NCBI GenBank assembly: GCA_964601505.1
Contig: CAZRNR010000010.1
Location: 1-49,513 of the forward strand
From: DRWZ01 sp964601505
Lineage (GTDB): Bacteria; Calescibacteriota; Calescibacteriia; Calescibacteriales; Calescibacteriaceae
Reading direction: 5' to 3'
Length of the DNA: 49,513 nt
Part shown: piece by piece, positions 11,270 through 19,989 of the stretch
How positions within the stretch are numbered: the first letter of the stretch is position 1
How the letters are laid out: the number at the start of each line of letters is the position of its first letter
Notes under the pieces: model-generated
The model's input: only the letters and a program-made list of their open reading frames with translations
What the model was told of the DNA's origin: nothing
The model's database searches: none
Position numbers and translations under genes: made by a program

Positions 11270-12096
11270 TCAATCACCGTTGCCGATGGAACTGAATACT
11301 TACTTCTCAATGTCCTCTCTATAACCTTGAGCTGTTCCAGATACATCCTTATTCTTGCTGAATATGCCGAATTCTCTGCAGATGAAGTAGTTCCTATACT
11401 CTGACTTAACCCCTCTATAGAAAGAGATATAGACGCAATTCCCGCTCCAAGAACTATATCTCCCAATATATTGAATATCTGTATCGATGCATTCATCCCG
11501 ATGTAGTCTACAAGAAGCTTGTCTATAACCTCCATCCCAACTTTAGAGGTTATGAAAAGCATAGCAGGCATATAATTCATTCCCAACATCTGCGGAATAT
11601 AGAAACTCCATATCTTTTCAATCGGAATATTGAAATACCCAGGTAATATCGGTAAAACCCACATTTCTCCCGTATGTCTATTGACTACTATCCAATCCTT
11701 CGGTATCTCACTAACCCGAGCATGCCCTATCATAACAGAAGCTTTCTTTATCTCAATCACTGGCCTGTTCCAAAGCTGGATATATACATAATGGGTCCAG
11801 TTGGTAAGAGTAAAATCGTGCTGCTCATCAACCTCTGCATGAAGTATCCTTATCTTGAACTCATTCTGAGCTTTGTCTATCCCCATCCCGATGTTGAACT
11901 CTATAACATCATTTGGAAGCCTGTTCCCAAACTGGTCCGTCAATGGTATTCCAAAGAAATATGTCTTTATAAGCCAAGCAGCCGTAAGGTCTGCAGGCGT
12001 TATCTCCACCGTAGCTGGGGTTCTCTCAACTATTCTATCCAACCTTATAACATTATCTTCTCTAAGTCCAATGGAATTCAAGGATAGATTTATCAT
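11266..12096 (-). CDS. Head-tail connector/neck-like structural protein
   Basis: 276 aa. The N-terminus (TPADLTAAWLIKTYFFGIPLTDQFGNRLPNDVIEFNIGMGIDKAQNEF, residues about 37-85) resembles the head-completion adaptor proteins of SPO1-type phages, in which a T-x-x-D-L...FG-L-x-L-x-D-x-x-G segment precedes a helical bundle. The C-terminal half has a hydrophobic Gly/Ser-rich segment and ends in a coiled helix. It sits between head genes. Structural role likely; the exact neck position is inference. Confidence 0.5.
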   Translation of the reverse strand: MINLSLNSIGLREDNVIRLDRIVERTPATVEITPADLTAAWLIKTYFFGIPLTDQFGNRLPNDVIEFNIGMGIDKAQNEFKIRILHAEVDEQHDFTLTNWTHYVYIQLWNRPVIEIKKASVMIGHARVSEIPKDWIVVNRHTGEMWVLPILPGYFNIPIEKIWSFYIPQMLGMNYMPAMLFITSKVGMEVIDKLLVDYIGMNASIQIFNILGDIVLGAGIASISLSIEGLSQSIGTTSSAENSAYSARIRMYLEQLKVIERTLRSKYSVPSATVID

Positions 12097-12590
12097 AACG
12101 GAAGCAATACCCTCCTCTCTCCAACTACATCTGATTTTAAAACAGACCTCATAAACTTCAACTTATCCTTCTCGGGAGGATAAAGAAACTCTCCTCTTCC
12201 AAGAAGGAAATCGTTATAAGCTCTATACCCCAAATTCCCTGTCTGCCAAGAGTAATCCCTCAAAATGTTCTGAACCTTTGAATCAGATGAAAACTTCTCT
12301 GGCATCTTCTTCAGAACCTCCTCAGGTGTTTTTTCCCCAACCACCCCATATATATCCTCAAACATTCTCCCAACAATTCCTGGTATCTCATCCGCCCTTT
12401 TGACGATTTCATCCCTCCATTCTTTAACCATCAAGCCTATATGCTTGAGGTAATTCACTACAGAACTCAATATTCTATCCCTAAGTTCCCCATCTCCCTT
12501 CACAATATATAATGTTCCCTTCTTATCAATTGGCCTCCCAAATCTTATCAAATTCATATACACAAGAGGCTTGACCACCTGTTCAATCAT
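12093..12590 (-). CDS. Hypothetical head-module protein
   Basis: 165 aa, alpha/beta, no family recognised. Its start overlaps the stop of the 830-aa gene as ATGA and its own stop overlaps the next start the same way. It is thus tightly coupled with the neighbouring structural genes. A W-Q-T-G-N-L-G-Y-R-A-Y motif lies around residues 115-125. A head-completion function is conceivable from position only. Confidence 0.55.
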   Translation of the reverse strand: MIEQVVKPLVYMNLIRFGRPIDKKGTLYIVKGDGELRDRILSSVVNYLKHIGLMVKEWRDEIVKRADEIPGIVGRMFEDIYGVVGEKTPEEVLKKMPEKFSSDSKVQNILRDYSWQTGNLGYRAYNDFLLGRGEFLYPPEKDKLKFMRSVLKSDVVGERRVLLPL

Positions 12591-15079
12591 AAATCATTAT
12601 CCCCCCTTATAGCCCTTATTAAATCCATCTCATCTCTTATCTCCGACTTCTTCATAACATAACTTGTAGCCACCTTCATCAATTCCCTGAACTCTCGAGT
12701 TTCCATGATAAAGTCCTTCAGATTGTTGGGAGAAAGCTTTGATGGAATTCTCGATAAAATCCTATCCACAAGATTTCTATTGTTTTCTATCACCTCATCC
12801 ACAACCTCCTTTACATTTACCTCCCCACGTATATTCTTCACGCCAGTCTCAATAACCTGCCTCAAAGCAACCTCCCCAAGAGATGTTTCCCTCTTCCAAG
12901 TCCCCTCTCCAGCAATTCTCTCGACAATCGCTATAAGTTCATCTCTCCCCACCTCTCCCTTCTTCTCCGATACAAGTTTCAGTATCTCATCTATCAGCTT
13001 CGCTCTGTTAGCTATTATCTGCCTCATACTCTCCCCGCTAAACCTCTCCTTCAAAGAGTTCTGAATAATCCCATACTCAACAAAATCCCTTATAAGCTTC
13101 CAACCTTCTTGCTTATTTCTAACCAAAACCTTATAGACCTCCTTCATAAACTTTGAAATAGAGCTACCATTTAATACCCCAAAATGACCAAGAACCGCAA
13201 AGTCAAAGAACTTCCCCCTTATTTCATCCAAGGATATCTCTGGCTTTTTCCCATACACCACCTTAAAGTTCCTGACCGCATCCTTTAACTCCTCCATAGC
13301 AAGCTTCCAGAAAACCCTCTCAATCTTTCTGTCTATCTCCCTCATTACCCTCTCATACTCCTCTTTAGAACCAAACACCTCCACCCGTGAAAGGTAAGGC
13401 TCCTTCCCCCTTTCCTTCATAATCTCCTTTAAAATAGCTTCTCTCATCTCATTCCAAACAGCAGAGTTGGCAAACCCACCAAGAAACCCTCTTATGTTCC
13501 CAAGAATACCTGAAACAACTTCCGTATTATCAAACAGCTTTTTCTCTTTATCTACAAATGATTCAAGTATTCTCTTTACCTCTTCCTCGCTAATATCTAT
13601 ATCCTCTACCAATCTCCCACTCCTTACCCCCTCCTTCAATTCCCTTATCTTATCCTTGATAATCCTTGAGAGTTTTATGAGAAATGTCAGAATCGCCCTT
13701 GATGATTGTTTGAATTCATTCTCATCAAAAAGCCTCGTCCTAAATCCTATTTTCATTCTCATCTTCATCCCTTCTTCTGGGACTACAATTATCATAATAT
13801 GCTTGAGATGAGGTTTCACTTCTCTTTCAATGAACTCCATGAACTCCCTGTCCGTCTTTATCCTCTTGTCAACAATTCTTCTTTCAAGCTCATCTAACTT
13901 GGATGAAATCATATCAAGTTCAATAAGTATATCCGAAAGCTCCTTCCTCACCCTTCTCCAGAAACCCTGGTCAAGAACATCTCTCTCCCCACTGAGAATT
14001 CCAACCCTTATCATCATACCATAAACTGGGTCCCCATCGAAATCTATTACATCCATAAGGCTCCTACCTCCAGTAATCCTTGACCTTGAAACCTCAAGAA
14101 ACTTGAGTATAGCATCCACCGCCCTGACATCCTCCATCACCGCCCTCTTCATCTCCCCTATCTCCCTTCTCTCTCCAGGTATAAAATTCACAAAGTGCAT
14201 CAAACCCACTGGAAGTTCATGCTCACTTCTCTTTTTGAAATAAGACAGAACCATATTTGTCGGGTCTTTTGCAAGCATCTTCTCTGATGAATGAAATCCA
14301 TGGACCAAAGGAGTAATTTCTTTCCCTGGTTTCATCCTCCCTGCTATCACCTTCATCTCATCTACAAGGCCACTTGGTATCACTATCTGTGATGTTGTCA
14401 GAGGAGAAGATATGGTTTTTATATTTCTCACATCAACCTTCACTGTATCCCCTATTATCTCAACCGGAACAACAAACTCCACAATAACCCCAGATATGTG
14501 ATACTCAGGTCTCACAGAAACCTCCCTCGCTTCCTGTTCCCTCCCCACCCCCTCAACAAGCTGAAGAATACTATCAATAGCTACAACTCTGGACTCTCCT
14601 TTACCCCTCAGAACAACATCAGCCATAACTGGCACCTTAACTCCAACGGTATATTTGTCTCCAGATAACCTCCAATTCGTTGACTGTGGGTTCATAAGAG
14701 TTATATCGCTTATCTCTATATTGAACACCTGCATTATCTTTCCCTCTTTAACTCCAGAAAATCTGGATAATGTCTTTACAACCCTCTCGAGTATGGCTCT
14801 CTTTATAACCCCCTCTTGTTTCATCATCTGTTTTCTTATATCTTCCCTGAACCTGTCTATAACACTTTCAATTCTGACCCCCTTTCTGATAATCGAGACA
14901 CTACCAGCTTTAACTGGCTTTCTTCCAACAATATAGAATTTCCCGTCAACAACATCGAAAACATACCTGAACCATCTCAGCTTCCCGTTCTTCTCAAAAA
15001 TCACAACACATACAAACCTATCAAGCCCCGCTCCTACATATTTTACTATTCTGACCGGTATAACCTTAACTACACTCAT
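12587..15079 (-). CDS. Large uncharacterised head-module protein (830 aa)
   Basis: This is the longest gene in the window and I do not recognise it. Residues 1-250 are beta-rich. Residues 250-830 are charged and helical (many E-K-R heptads, for example 390-420 and 560-640), suggesting a long coiled-coil or helical-bundle protein. A strong GGAGATGAAAGG ribosome site precedes the ATG at 15079. It lies between the prohead protease block and the neck-like gene, so it may be an internal virion or head protein processed by the protease. Function unknown. Confidence 0.65.
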   Translation of the reverse strand: MSVVKVIPVRIVKYVGAGLDRFVCVVIFEKNGKLRWFRYVFDVVDGKFYIVGRKPVKAGSVSIIRKGVRIESVIDRFREDIRKQMMKQEGVIKRAILERVVKTLSRFSGVKEGKIMQVFNIEISDITLMNPQSTNWRLSGDKYTVGVKVPVMADVVLRGKGESRVVAIDSILQLVEGVGREQEAREVSVRPEYHISGVIVEFVVPVEIIGDTVKVDVRNIKTISSPLTTSQIVIPSGLVDEMKVIAGRMKPGKEITPLVHGFHSSEKMLAKDPTNMVLSYFKKRSEHELPVGLMHFVNFIPGERREIGEMKRAVMEDVRAVDAILKFLEVSRSRITGGRSLMDVIDFDGDPVYGMMIRVGILSGERDVLDQGFWRRVRKELSDILIELDMISSKLDELERRIVDKRIKTDREFMEFIEREVKPHLKHIMIIVVPEEGMKMRMKIGFRTRLFDENEFKQSSRAILTFLIKLSRIIKDKIRELKEGVRSGRLVEDIDISEEEVKRILESFVDKEKKLFDNTEVVSGILGNIRGFLGGFANSAVWNEMREAILKEIMKERGKEPYLSRVEVFGSKEEYERVMREIDRKIERVFWKLAMEELKDAVRNFKVVYGKKPEISLDEIRGKFFDFAVLGHFGVLNGSSISKFMKEVYKVLVRNKQEGWKLIRDFVEYGIIQNSLKERFSGESMRQIIANRAKLIDEILKLVSEKKGEVGRDELIAIVERIAGEGTWKRETSLGEVALRQVIETGVKNIRGEVNVKEVVDEVIENNRNLVDRILSRIPSKLSPNNLKDFIMETREFRELMKVATSYVMKKSEIRDEMDLIRAIRGDNDL

Positions 15080-15085
15080 AACCTT

Positions 15086-15892
15086 TCATCTCCTTTTCTT
15101 CTCAAGTTTAGTAATTATAGCCTCTATCCCCCTTATTGCATCCCATCCTTCAAATGCCCTTCCAAAGTAATTGAGACTACTCTGAACAACCTTGTAAATT
15201 GGAGAATCAGGATACCTCTCAACCCCCCTTACAATACCCTTAAACTTCTCAAGAGCAACCTTACTTTCATTGATAACGTTCTCCACACTCTGAATAAATC
15301 TGTTTCTCTCCTCCTCACTTTCCATCTGTATAAACCTTGAATAAACCTCATAGAGTTTCTCAAAGACCCCAAACTCCTTTCTCATAAGCTCTTTTGTTCT
15401 CCCAATAGCATATCTTATTACCCTCTCCACATCCTCTCCACTCCTCTCCTCCCCAACCTTCCCCATAATTGTTCCAAGAGGAAGACCTGACCTTCTTCCT
15501 TCTTCTTTCCTCACTATCGTCTCCAGAAATTGTGCTGTAGAAGGAATTCCCTCCGAAGAGTTGAGAAGAGTTCTAACGGTTTCAATATAGCTTCTCGCTT
15601 TTGACTTCGATACCATCTCAAACTTCTCAACAATAAGCTTTCTTATGAGAAACAAAGCTCTATTTATTATCCTCAGTAGCTTATACTGCAAGAACTCGTT
15701 ATTTATACCAAGAGCAAATTCATATGCCTTTTCAAGCTTATCTATCTTACCTGCTATACTTTCAGCATTCTGAAAACCAAATCTCGAAAGGAATGAAATA
15801 TCCTGAGATACTGATTTAAAATGCTGATTTATAAGCTTTCTGAGCTCTGATACTGATGTTCTGATTATACTACGATACGCCCTTCTCGCCAT
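15086..15892 (-). CDS. Hypothetical helical head-module protein
   Basis: 268 aa, basic and nearly all helix, with no cysteine and no recognised domain. The start at 15892 (ATG GCG AGA AGG GCG) lies inside the 3' end of the protease gene, a 23-base overlap. The 830-aa gene follows after 6 bases. The combination resembles capsid internal proteins of large phages, but this is only positional inference. Confidence 0.55.
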   Translation of the reverse strand: MARRAYRSIIRTSVSELRKLINQHFKSVSQDISFLSRFGFQNAESIAGKIDKLEKAYEFALGINNEFLQYKLLRIINRALFLIRKLIVEKFEMVSKSKARSYIETVRTLLNSSEGIPSTAQFLETIVRKEEGRRSGLPLGTIMGKVGEERSGEDVERVIRYAIGRTKELMRKEFGVFEKLYEVYSRFIQMESEEERNRFIQSVENVINESKVALEKFKGIVRGVERYPDSPIYKVVQSSLNYFGRAFEGWDAIRGIEAIITKLEKKRR

Positions 15893-16604
15893 ACTTATAT
15901 TTTAGTCCCAAAAGGAGTAAAGCATAGCTTGGATGTATTTTCCTTCTCAATGCTCTTTGAATGAAATTCAGTATTTTCTCATCCCCTCTCATGACAAGAG
16001 CATTGAGTATATTGATTATCTCCCCAAGTTCTCCTTCCTCCCTCAAAGCATCTCCTCCCTCCATCTTCCTTGAATCTGTCTCGTATCCCGTAGTTATTGG
16101 ATTAAACACCATCTCTCCCTTGATGACCTTGCACATATTTTCAAGTGAGAAAGCTTTCGATACCACAGCCCATGTCTCTGGATTTACTGGATACAAGGTT
16201 ATAGCCACATTCACGACATCTACTCTCTTTATAATCCCACCCTCTTTCACTCTTGGGTATCCCTCTATAGACATCTTCACCCCCCTCATTCCCCATCCCT
16301 CAGATTTAGCAAATGACCTCTGAATTCTCATAAGATACTTGACAAGAGGATTGTCTTTGAACAAAATCCCCTCCACATACATTTTCCCGTCCTTTATCCA
16401 TGCCTTTATTGGAAATCCGATAACATTAAAGGGATTATGTTCATACGTAAAGTATCCATACTCAAGTAGTGGCTTGAAGTTTATCCCCTCAACTAGCACT
16501 CTCTCCCCATCCCTATCTATACTCCCTGTGCTCGCTACCCCTTTAATTCTCACAAGATTATCCTTGACCTGAATTTCCCCTCTACCCACAGCTACGATAT
16601 TCAT
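15870..16604 (-). CDS. Prohead maturation serine protease (HK97/herpes-assemblin type)
   Basis: 244 aa. It cleaves scaffold and capsid proteins inside the prohead. Core motifs are present: IKGVASTGSIDRDGERV (residues 20-36, the strand-turn common to phage prohead proteases), catalytic His56 in YEHNP, nucleophile Ser112 in VKMSIEGYP, and the closing strand VNVAITLYPVNPET at 131-144. The C-terminal about 90 residues are a helical tail. It is expressed before the basic internal-type proteins' downstream partners. Unusually, it is eight genes upstream of the capsid gene rather than next to it. Confidence 0.85.
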   Translation of the reverse strand: MNIVAVGRGEIQVKDNLVRIKGVASTGSIDRDGERVLVEGINFKPLLEYGYFTYEHNPFNVIGFPIKAWIKDGKMYVEGILFKDNPLVKYLMRIQRSFAKSEGWGMRGVKMSIEGYPRVKEGGIIKRVDVVNVAITLYPVNPETWAVVSKAFSLENMCKVIKGEMVFNPITTGYETDSRKMEGGDALREEGELGEIINILNALVMRGDEKILNFIQRALRRKIHPSYALLLLGLKYKYGEKGVS

Positions 16605-16614
16605 AAAGAATATG

Positions 16615-17685
16615 TTAATCTGGTGAAACTCTCTTGCTCATCATTCTTATAGCTCTGTGAAACTTCCTTGATACCTCCTTCCTCCTCCTGACCATCATAT
16701 CCCAAAGCTTCTTAAGCTTAGCCCTTATACTCCTTCTTATCCCCGCTCTCTTCCTCGGATTGGTTTCCTCCCTTAGCCTTTCGTATAGCTCTTTCAATCC
16801 CCATCTTCTGAGCCATCTCCTCAATGCCTCCCTTCTTTCCTCTCTTATAAACTCTTTCTTCTCTTCTGGTGTAAATCTGGCAAGAGTAGCTATATTGTAA
16901 TAAATTCCATATACATTCCTCCCTAACTCCCTTATAAACTCCTCCGCTATCCCCCTCTTCAAATACTCAAGCCTTCTTTGGTCAAACGGAACATTTGCCT
17001 CAATGAGAAAGTTTCTCAGGTTAGGTATTATCTTCTTACTGATGATTTTCTCTATCTCCCCTCTTACCTTATTTCTATCCTCTCTTGAATGGAAAGCCCT
17101 CAAAGGGAAACTGCGGAAGTATTGTAATTGCAATTCCGATAGGGTGGGAACTGTTTTCCCCTCCTTGAACCTCTTCCTTGCCAGCTTCTCGAGAGCCTTA
17201 AGACTTCTGACAACATCTTCAGCAGGAACTCTCATACCTCTCCTTATCCTCCATATAGCATCCATCTCATCATCATCAGCAACACCATACAGTTCTGTTA
17301 TAAGTTCAGGTCTTTTATAGAATAAGAACCTCACAGCTTTTCTAACCGCCATCTTCCTCCTTCTGACCCTCTCCTCAAAACTCAACCTCCTCCATCTCCT
17401 TCCTACCCCCCTTCTAATCTCCATAAGCTTTTCCTTATCTCTCTCTGTTGAAAACCTTGTTATCGTATCCTTGAGGTTCTCTACTATCTGGCGTATCCCG
17501 TCCCCCATAAGTCTGTCCGCTTGTGGATTCTGTGGGTCAAAAGCTCTTGGGTCTATATTTCTTATGACAAGAATTGGTGTCAGTTTCCTGACAAAATCCT
17601 CTGTAGCTTTGGTGAATATCCTCTCAAGCCAGAAAGAGACTGGGATTTTACTTACCTCATATATGGTGTATATATGTCTTCCCAC
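16615..17685 (-). CDS. Highly basic Arg/Lys-rich protein, possible internal head protein
   Basis: 356 aa from a GTG at 17685. It is dominated by Arg and Lys, with clusters such as GVGRRWRRLSFEERVRRRKM (about 93-112) and RREALRRWLRRWG. It is predicted helical with no zinc or enzymatic motif. The net charge suggests DNA or RNA binding, perhaps as a capsid-packaged protein. It pairs with the equally basic upstream gene. Family not recognised. Confidence 0.6.
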   Translation of the reverse strand: MGRHIYTIYEVSKIPVSFWLERIFTKATEDFVRKLTPILVIRNIDPRAFDPQNPQADRLMGDGIRQIVENLKDTITRFSTERDKEKLMEIRRGVGRRWRRLSFEERVRRRKMAVRKAVRFLFYKRPELITELYGVADDDEMDAIWRIRRGMRVPAEDVVRSLKALEKLARKRFKEGKTVPTLSELQLQYFRSFPLRAFHSREDRNKVRGEIEKIISKKIIPNLRNFLIEANVPFDQRRLEYLKRGIAEEFIRELGRNVYGIYYNIATLARFTPEEKKEFIREERREALRRWLRRWGLKELYERLREETNPRKRAGIRRSIRAKLKKLWDMMVRRRKEVSRKFHRAIRMMSKRVSPD

Positions 17686-17686
17686 C

Positions 17687-18577
17687 TCATTTCTTACCGT
17701 TCATTATTTTCTTAGCTATTGCCTCTGCAGAACTATTCGATAATCCTACAAGTTTGAGCTTCTTTATAAGCTTTCTGAACCTCTCCTTATCTGTCAGAGA
17801 CTTTCTCGAATATCTCCTCTCAAGCCTGCGAGCTTGCCTTTTGAGTCTTCTGACGACTCTCGCTCCTGCTGGAGACTGGGTTCTTCTTATATGCTCTCTT
17901 ATCTTCCTTTTCCCCGCCTTTGTTCTCGCCAACTTCTTTATAATTCCAGCTGTAATCCTTGCCGCTTTCTCTTTATTCCCGTAATAAGGGAGAACCCTGT
18001 TGTATATCTTATACCATAGCGAAGCTGGTGGTCTTCCAGTTCTGCTCCCAAGAGCTCTGAAGACTCTTTCTAATCTCATCGCCTTTCCTTTAACCTTTTC
18101 TGCAAGCTCCTCAAGTGTTTCTCTGATTCTATGTTCTGGATATTCTATCTCTCCAGTAAGATGACCTACCGCAAACTCTCCAAGCTCCTTAACTCTCTCC
18201 GCCTTCTCCTTCTTCTCCCTTGTAGCGGATTCAATAGTAGCCCCAATTTTCTCTCTCAACTTCCGAACCGCTCTCTTAAGTTTCCTCCTCAATCCCCTTC
18301 TTCTTCTTCTTCTCCTCCTTATCCCCTTTGCAAGCTCCCCCATCATCTCCTCTACGAACCTCCTAATATAAATGTATTCATTATACCTTCCAAAGTTATC
18401 CCTGATATACTCCAGAACCCCAAGAACTTCCTTCCACCTTTTCTCTTTGATATAGGTTCTGAGCCTCCTCTCTATATCCACCCATTCCCCATACCCCCTT
18501 ATAAACTTCTCCTTCCTCTCAAAATACTCCCAAAAATACCTGAGAATTCTGATAAGGTTCTCGAACTTCTCCATCAT
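17687..18577 (-). CDS. Highly basic protein with poly-Arg tract
   Basis: 296 aa. Residues about 90-115 hold an I-R-R-R-R-R-R-R-G run followed by RRKLKRAVRKLREKIG. Later stretches (GKRKIREHIRRTQSPAGARV, RRLKRQARRLERRYSRKS) are just as basic. The end resembles a small helical Lys-rich segment (LVGLSNSSAEAIAKKIMN). The poly-Arg tract is encoded by tandem AGA/AGG codons. It may be a packaged DNA-condensing protein or a substrate of the adjacent prohead protease. It overlaps the 87-aa gene by four bases. Confidence 0.6.
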   Translation of the reverse strand: MMEKFENLIRILRYFWEYFERKEKFIRGYGEWVDIERRLRTYIKEKRWKEVLGVLEYIRDNFGRYNEYIYIRRFVEEMMGELAKGIRRRRRRRRGLRRKLKRAVRKLREKIGATIESATREKKEKAERVKELGEFAVGHLTGEIEYPEHRIRETLEELAEKVKGKAMRLERVFRALGSRTGRPPASLWYKIYNRVLPYYGNKEKAARITAGIIKKLARTKAGKRKIREHIRRTQSPAGARVVRRLKRQARRLERRYSRKSLTDKERFRKLIKKLKLVGLSNSSAEAIAKKIMNGKK

Positions 18578-18837
18578 ATGAGCAACCCCTCATCAATGAT
18601 GAACCTTATTTCATTGTAAAGTCTCTCAAGCATTCTCAGGTTTTTCATCAATGACGGATTTTTCAGTTCGAGCATTTCCAGTATTCTCATACAACCGCTG
18701 AAGTTATTGTTTATAAAGAACCTCTTAAGTTCCTTTGATTCAAACCTCCCAAGAGTTTCCGATACCCGTATTATCTGACTGAGTGTCTCTCTCTTTATAT
18801 CTCTGAACGCACCAACCTTCTGTAATAGAAGCCTCAT
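18574..18837 (-). CDS. Small hypothetical helical protein
   Basis: 87 aa, helical and Leu/Arg-rich, family unknown. The ATG at 18837 has an AT-rich leader (TAAATTAATAG then TATG) and no clear Shine-Dalgarno. It precedes the basic-protein pair in the same operon. Confidence 0.5.
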   Translation of the reverse strand: MRLLLQKVGAFRDIKRETLSQIIRVSETLGRFESKELKRFFINNNFSGCMRILEMLELKNPSLMKNLRMLERLYNEIRFIIDEGLLI

Positions 18838-18852
18838 ACTATTAATTTACTC

Positions 18853-19056
18853 TCACTCAACAATGATGAAGTGAAAGTTATATACCCTCTGGCATCTTGG
18901 ACATTTGGCTTTAATTATCAGGGCTATGTTCTTCACCTTAACATTCTTTTTCTCGAGTATTGATTTATAGAGATTTTCAATATCCTCTCCTCTTCCTCTG
19001 AATTCCACATCTATCGCATTTAGTATTTCATCACAACAATTAACCCCATATTCCAT
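18853..19056 (-). CDS. Small Cys-motif protein, first gene of the head operon
   Basis: 67 aa. The C-terminus carries a CPRC knuckle (Cys52, Cys55) and the N-terminus has a Cys-Cys pair (residues 7-8), so a zinc site is possible. No family recognised. The start at 19056 is only 18 bp from the divergent plus-strand start at 19075, so promoters for both directions must overlap the AT-rich spacer or lie inside the genes. Confidence 0.5.
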   Translation of the reverse strand: MEYGVNCCDEILNAIDVEFRGRGEDIENLYKSILEKKNVKVKNIALIIKAKCPRCQRVYNFHFIIVE

Positions 19057-19074
19057 AAGCTTAATTTATATCTT

Positions 19075-19485
19075 ATGAAGGTTCTTTTGGCTGGAGGATA
19101 TTTAGCTCCAAAGAGTTTTTACAAATCTCTGACCAGATTATTCCCGTCAGTTGAATTCGTAGGGAATTTTTCTCTATCTTTCAGAAGAAATCTTCCCCCA
19201 TCTGACATTTTCATAGGTCATTCACTTGGCTGTATCCAAGCTCCCTTCTGTAGAGCTTCTGAATACATCCTCATATGTCCGCCTTATGGAAATGGGATAT
19301 TCAACTTTCTCTTCAAGGAGGATGTGGATAAGCTGGAGGACCTTATAGAACTCAAGAACCCCTATATCATCTCCGCAATCTTCGACCCGTTCTTCTCTCC
19401 TCATCCAAGAACATCAAAGTTCGTATTAACACACTGGAGTATAAAGTCCTCCTCTAAGCTCATAAAAAGATGGCTTGGGATATAA
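19075..19485 (+). CDS. Mini alpha/beta hydrolase-like protein
   Basis: 136 aa. It has the nucleophile elbow GHSLG (residues 48-52, Ser50) after a hydrophobic strand (SDIFI), an Asp104 in FDPFF after a strand, and His120 in LTHWS. That gives a plausible Ser-Asp-His triad in the correct order. The length is well below typical alpha/beta hydrolases (over 200 aa) and closest to RBBP9/YdeN-like minimal ones. It begins the plus-strand metabolic cassette and overlaps the HAD gene by 16 bases. The substrate is unknown. Confidence 0.55.
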   Translation: MKVLLAGGYLAPKSFYKSLTRLFPSVEFVGNFSLSFRRNLPPSDIFIGHSLGCIQAPFCRASEYILICPPYGNGIFNFLFKEDVDKLEDLIELKNPYIISAIFDPFFSPHPRTSKFVLTHWSIKSSSKLIKRWLGI

Positions 19486-19988
19486 TAATCTCCGATATAG
19501 ATAATACTGTTATAGACCCTTCAGAAAGACTATCCCCCTCTGGGGAATTCATTCCAAAGCTTTGGATGAAGGATAAACCTATCCCAGAGATAATAAACCC
19601 TATACGAACTCTGATGAAAAGAGGATACAAGGTTGTGTTTCTGACAGGAAGAAACATTAAGGAAGCTCCATATACTCTTCTCTCGCTGATAAAGTGTGGG
19701 GTAATTCTCCCAGATGAACTTGGAGATAAGGCTTTTCTCATACACCACAGGCTAAAAGGGATACTCCCCAACATTGAGTATAAGATAAAGTTTGTGAGAA
19801 AGATGATAGAAAGGGGACTAAATCCCATACTCTGGATAGAAGACACCTTCTTTTACGAAAAACCCTCCGCAGATAAGCTGAGAAACTTCACAAAATCCGC
19901 TGGTATAACATTTATAGAGATAAAATCCAAAAAGGATTATGCAAATGTAAGTAAAAGATTAGAGAGTTTATTGTTAAATTTAACATAA
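19470..19988 (+). CDS. HAD-superfamily phosphatase
   Basis: 172 aa. Motif I is DIDNT (Asp9 nucleophile, Asp11 acid/base, Thr13). Motif II is the Thr in FLTGR (about 58-61), followed by a Lys in a helix near 103, and motif IV is the acidic pair in LWIEDTFFYE. The size and the lack of a large cap suggest a small-substrate phosphatase of the polynucleotide-kinase-phosphatase or 5' nucleotidase type. Its neighbours point to nucleotide or modified-base metabolism rather than DNA end repair. No kinase domain is attached. Confidence 0.75.
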   Translation: MAWDIIISDIDNTVIDPSERLSPSGEFIPKLWMKDKPIPEIINPIRTLMKRGYKVVFLTGRNIKEAPYTLLSLIKCGVILPDELGDKAFLIHHRLKGILPNIEYKIKFVRKMIERGLNPILWIEDTFFYEKPSADKLRNFTKSAGITFIEIKSKKDYANVSKRLESLLLNLT

Positions 19989-19989
19989 A

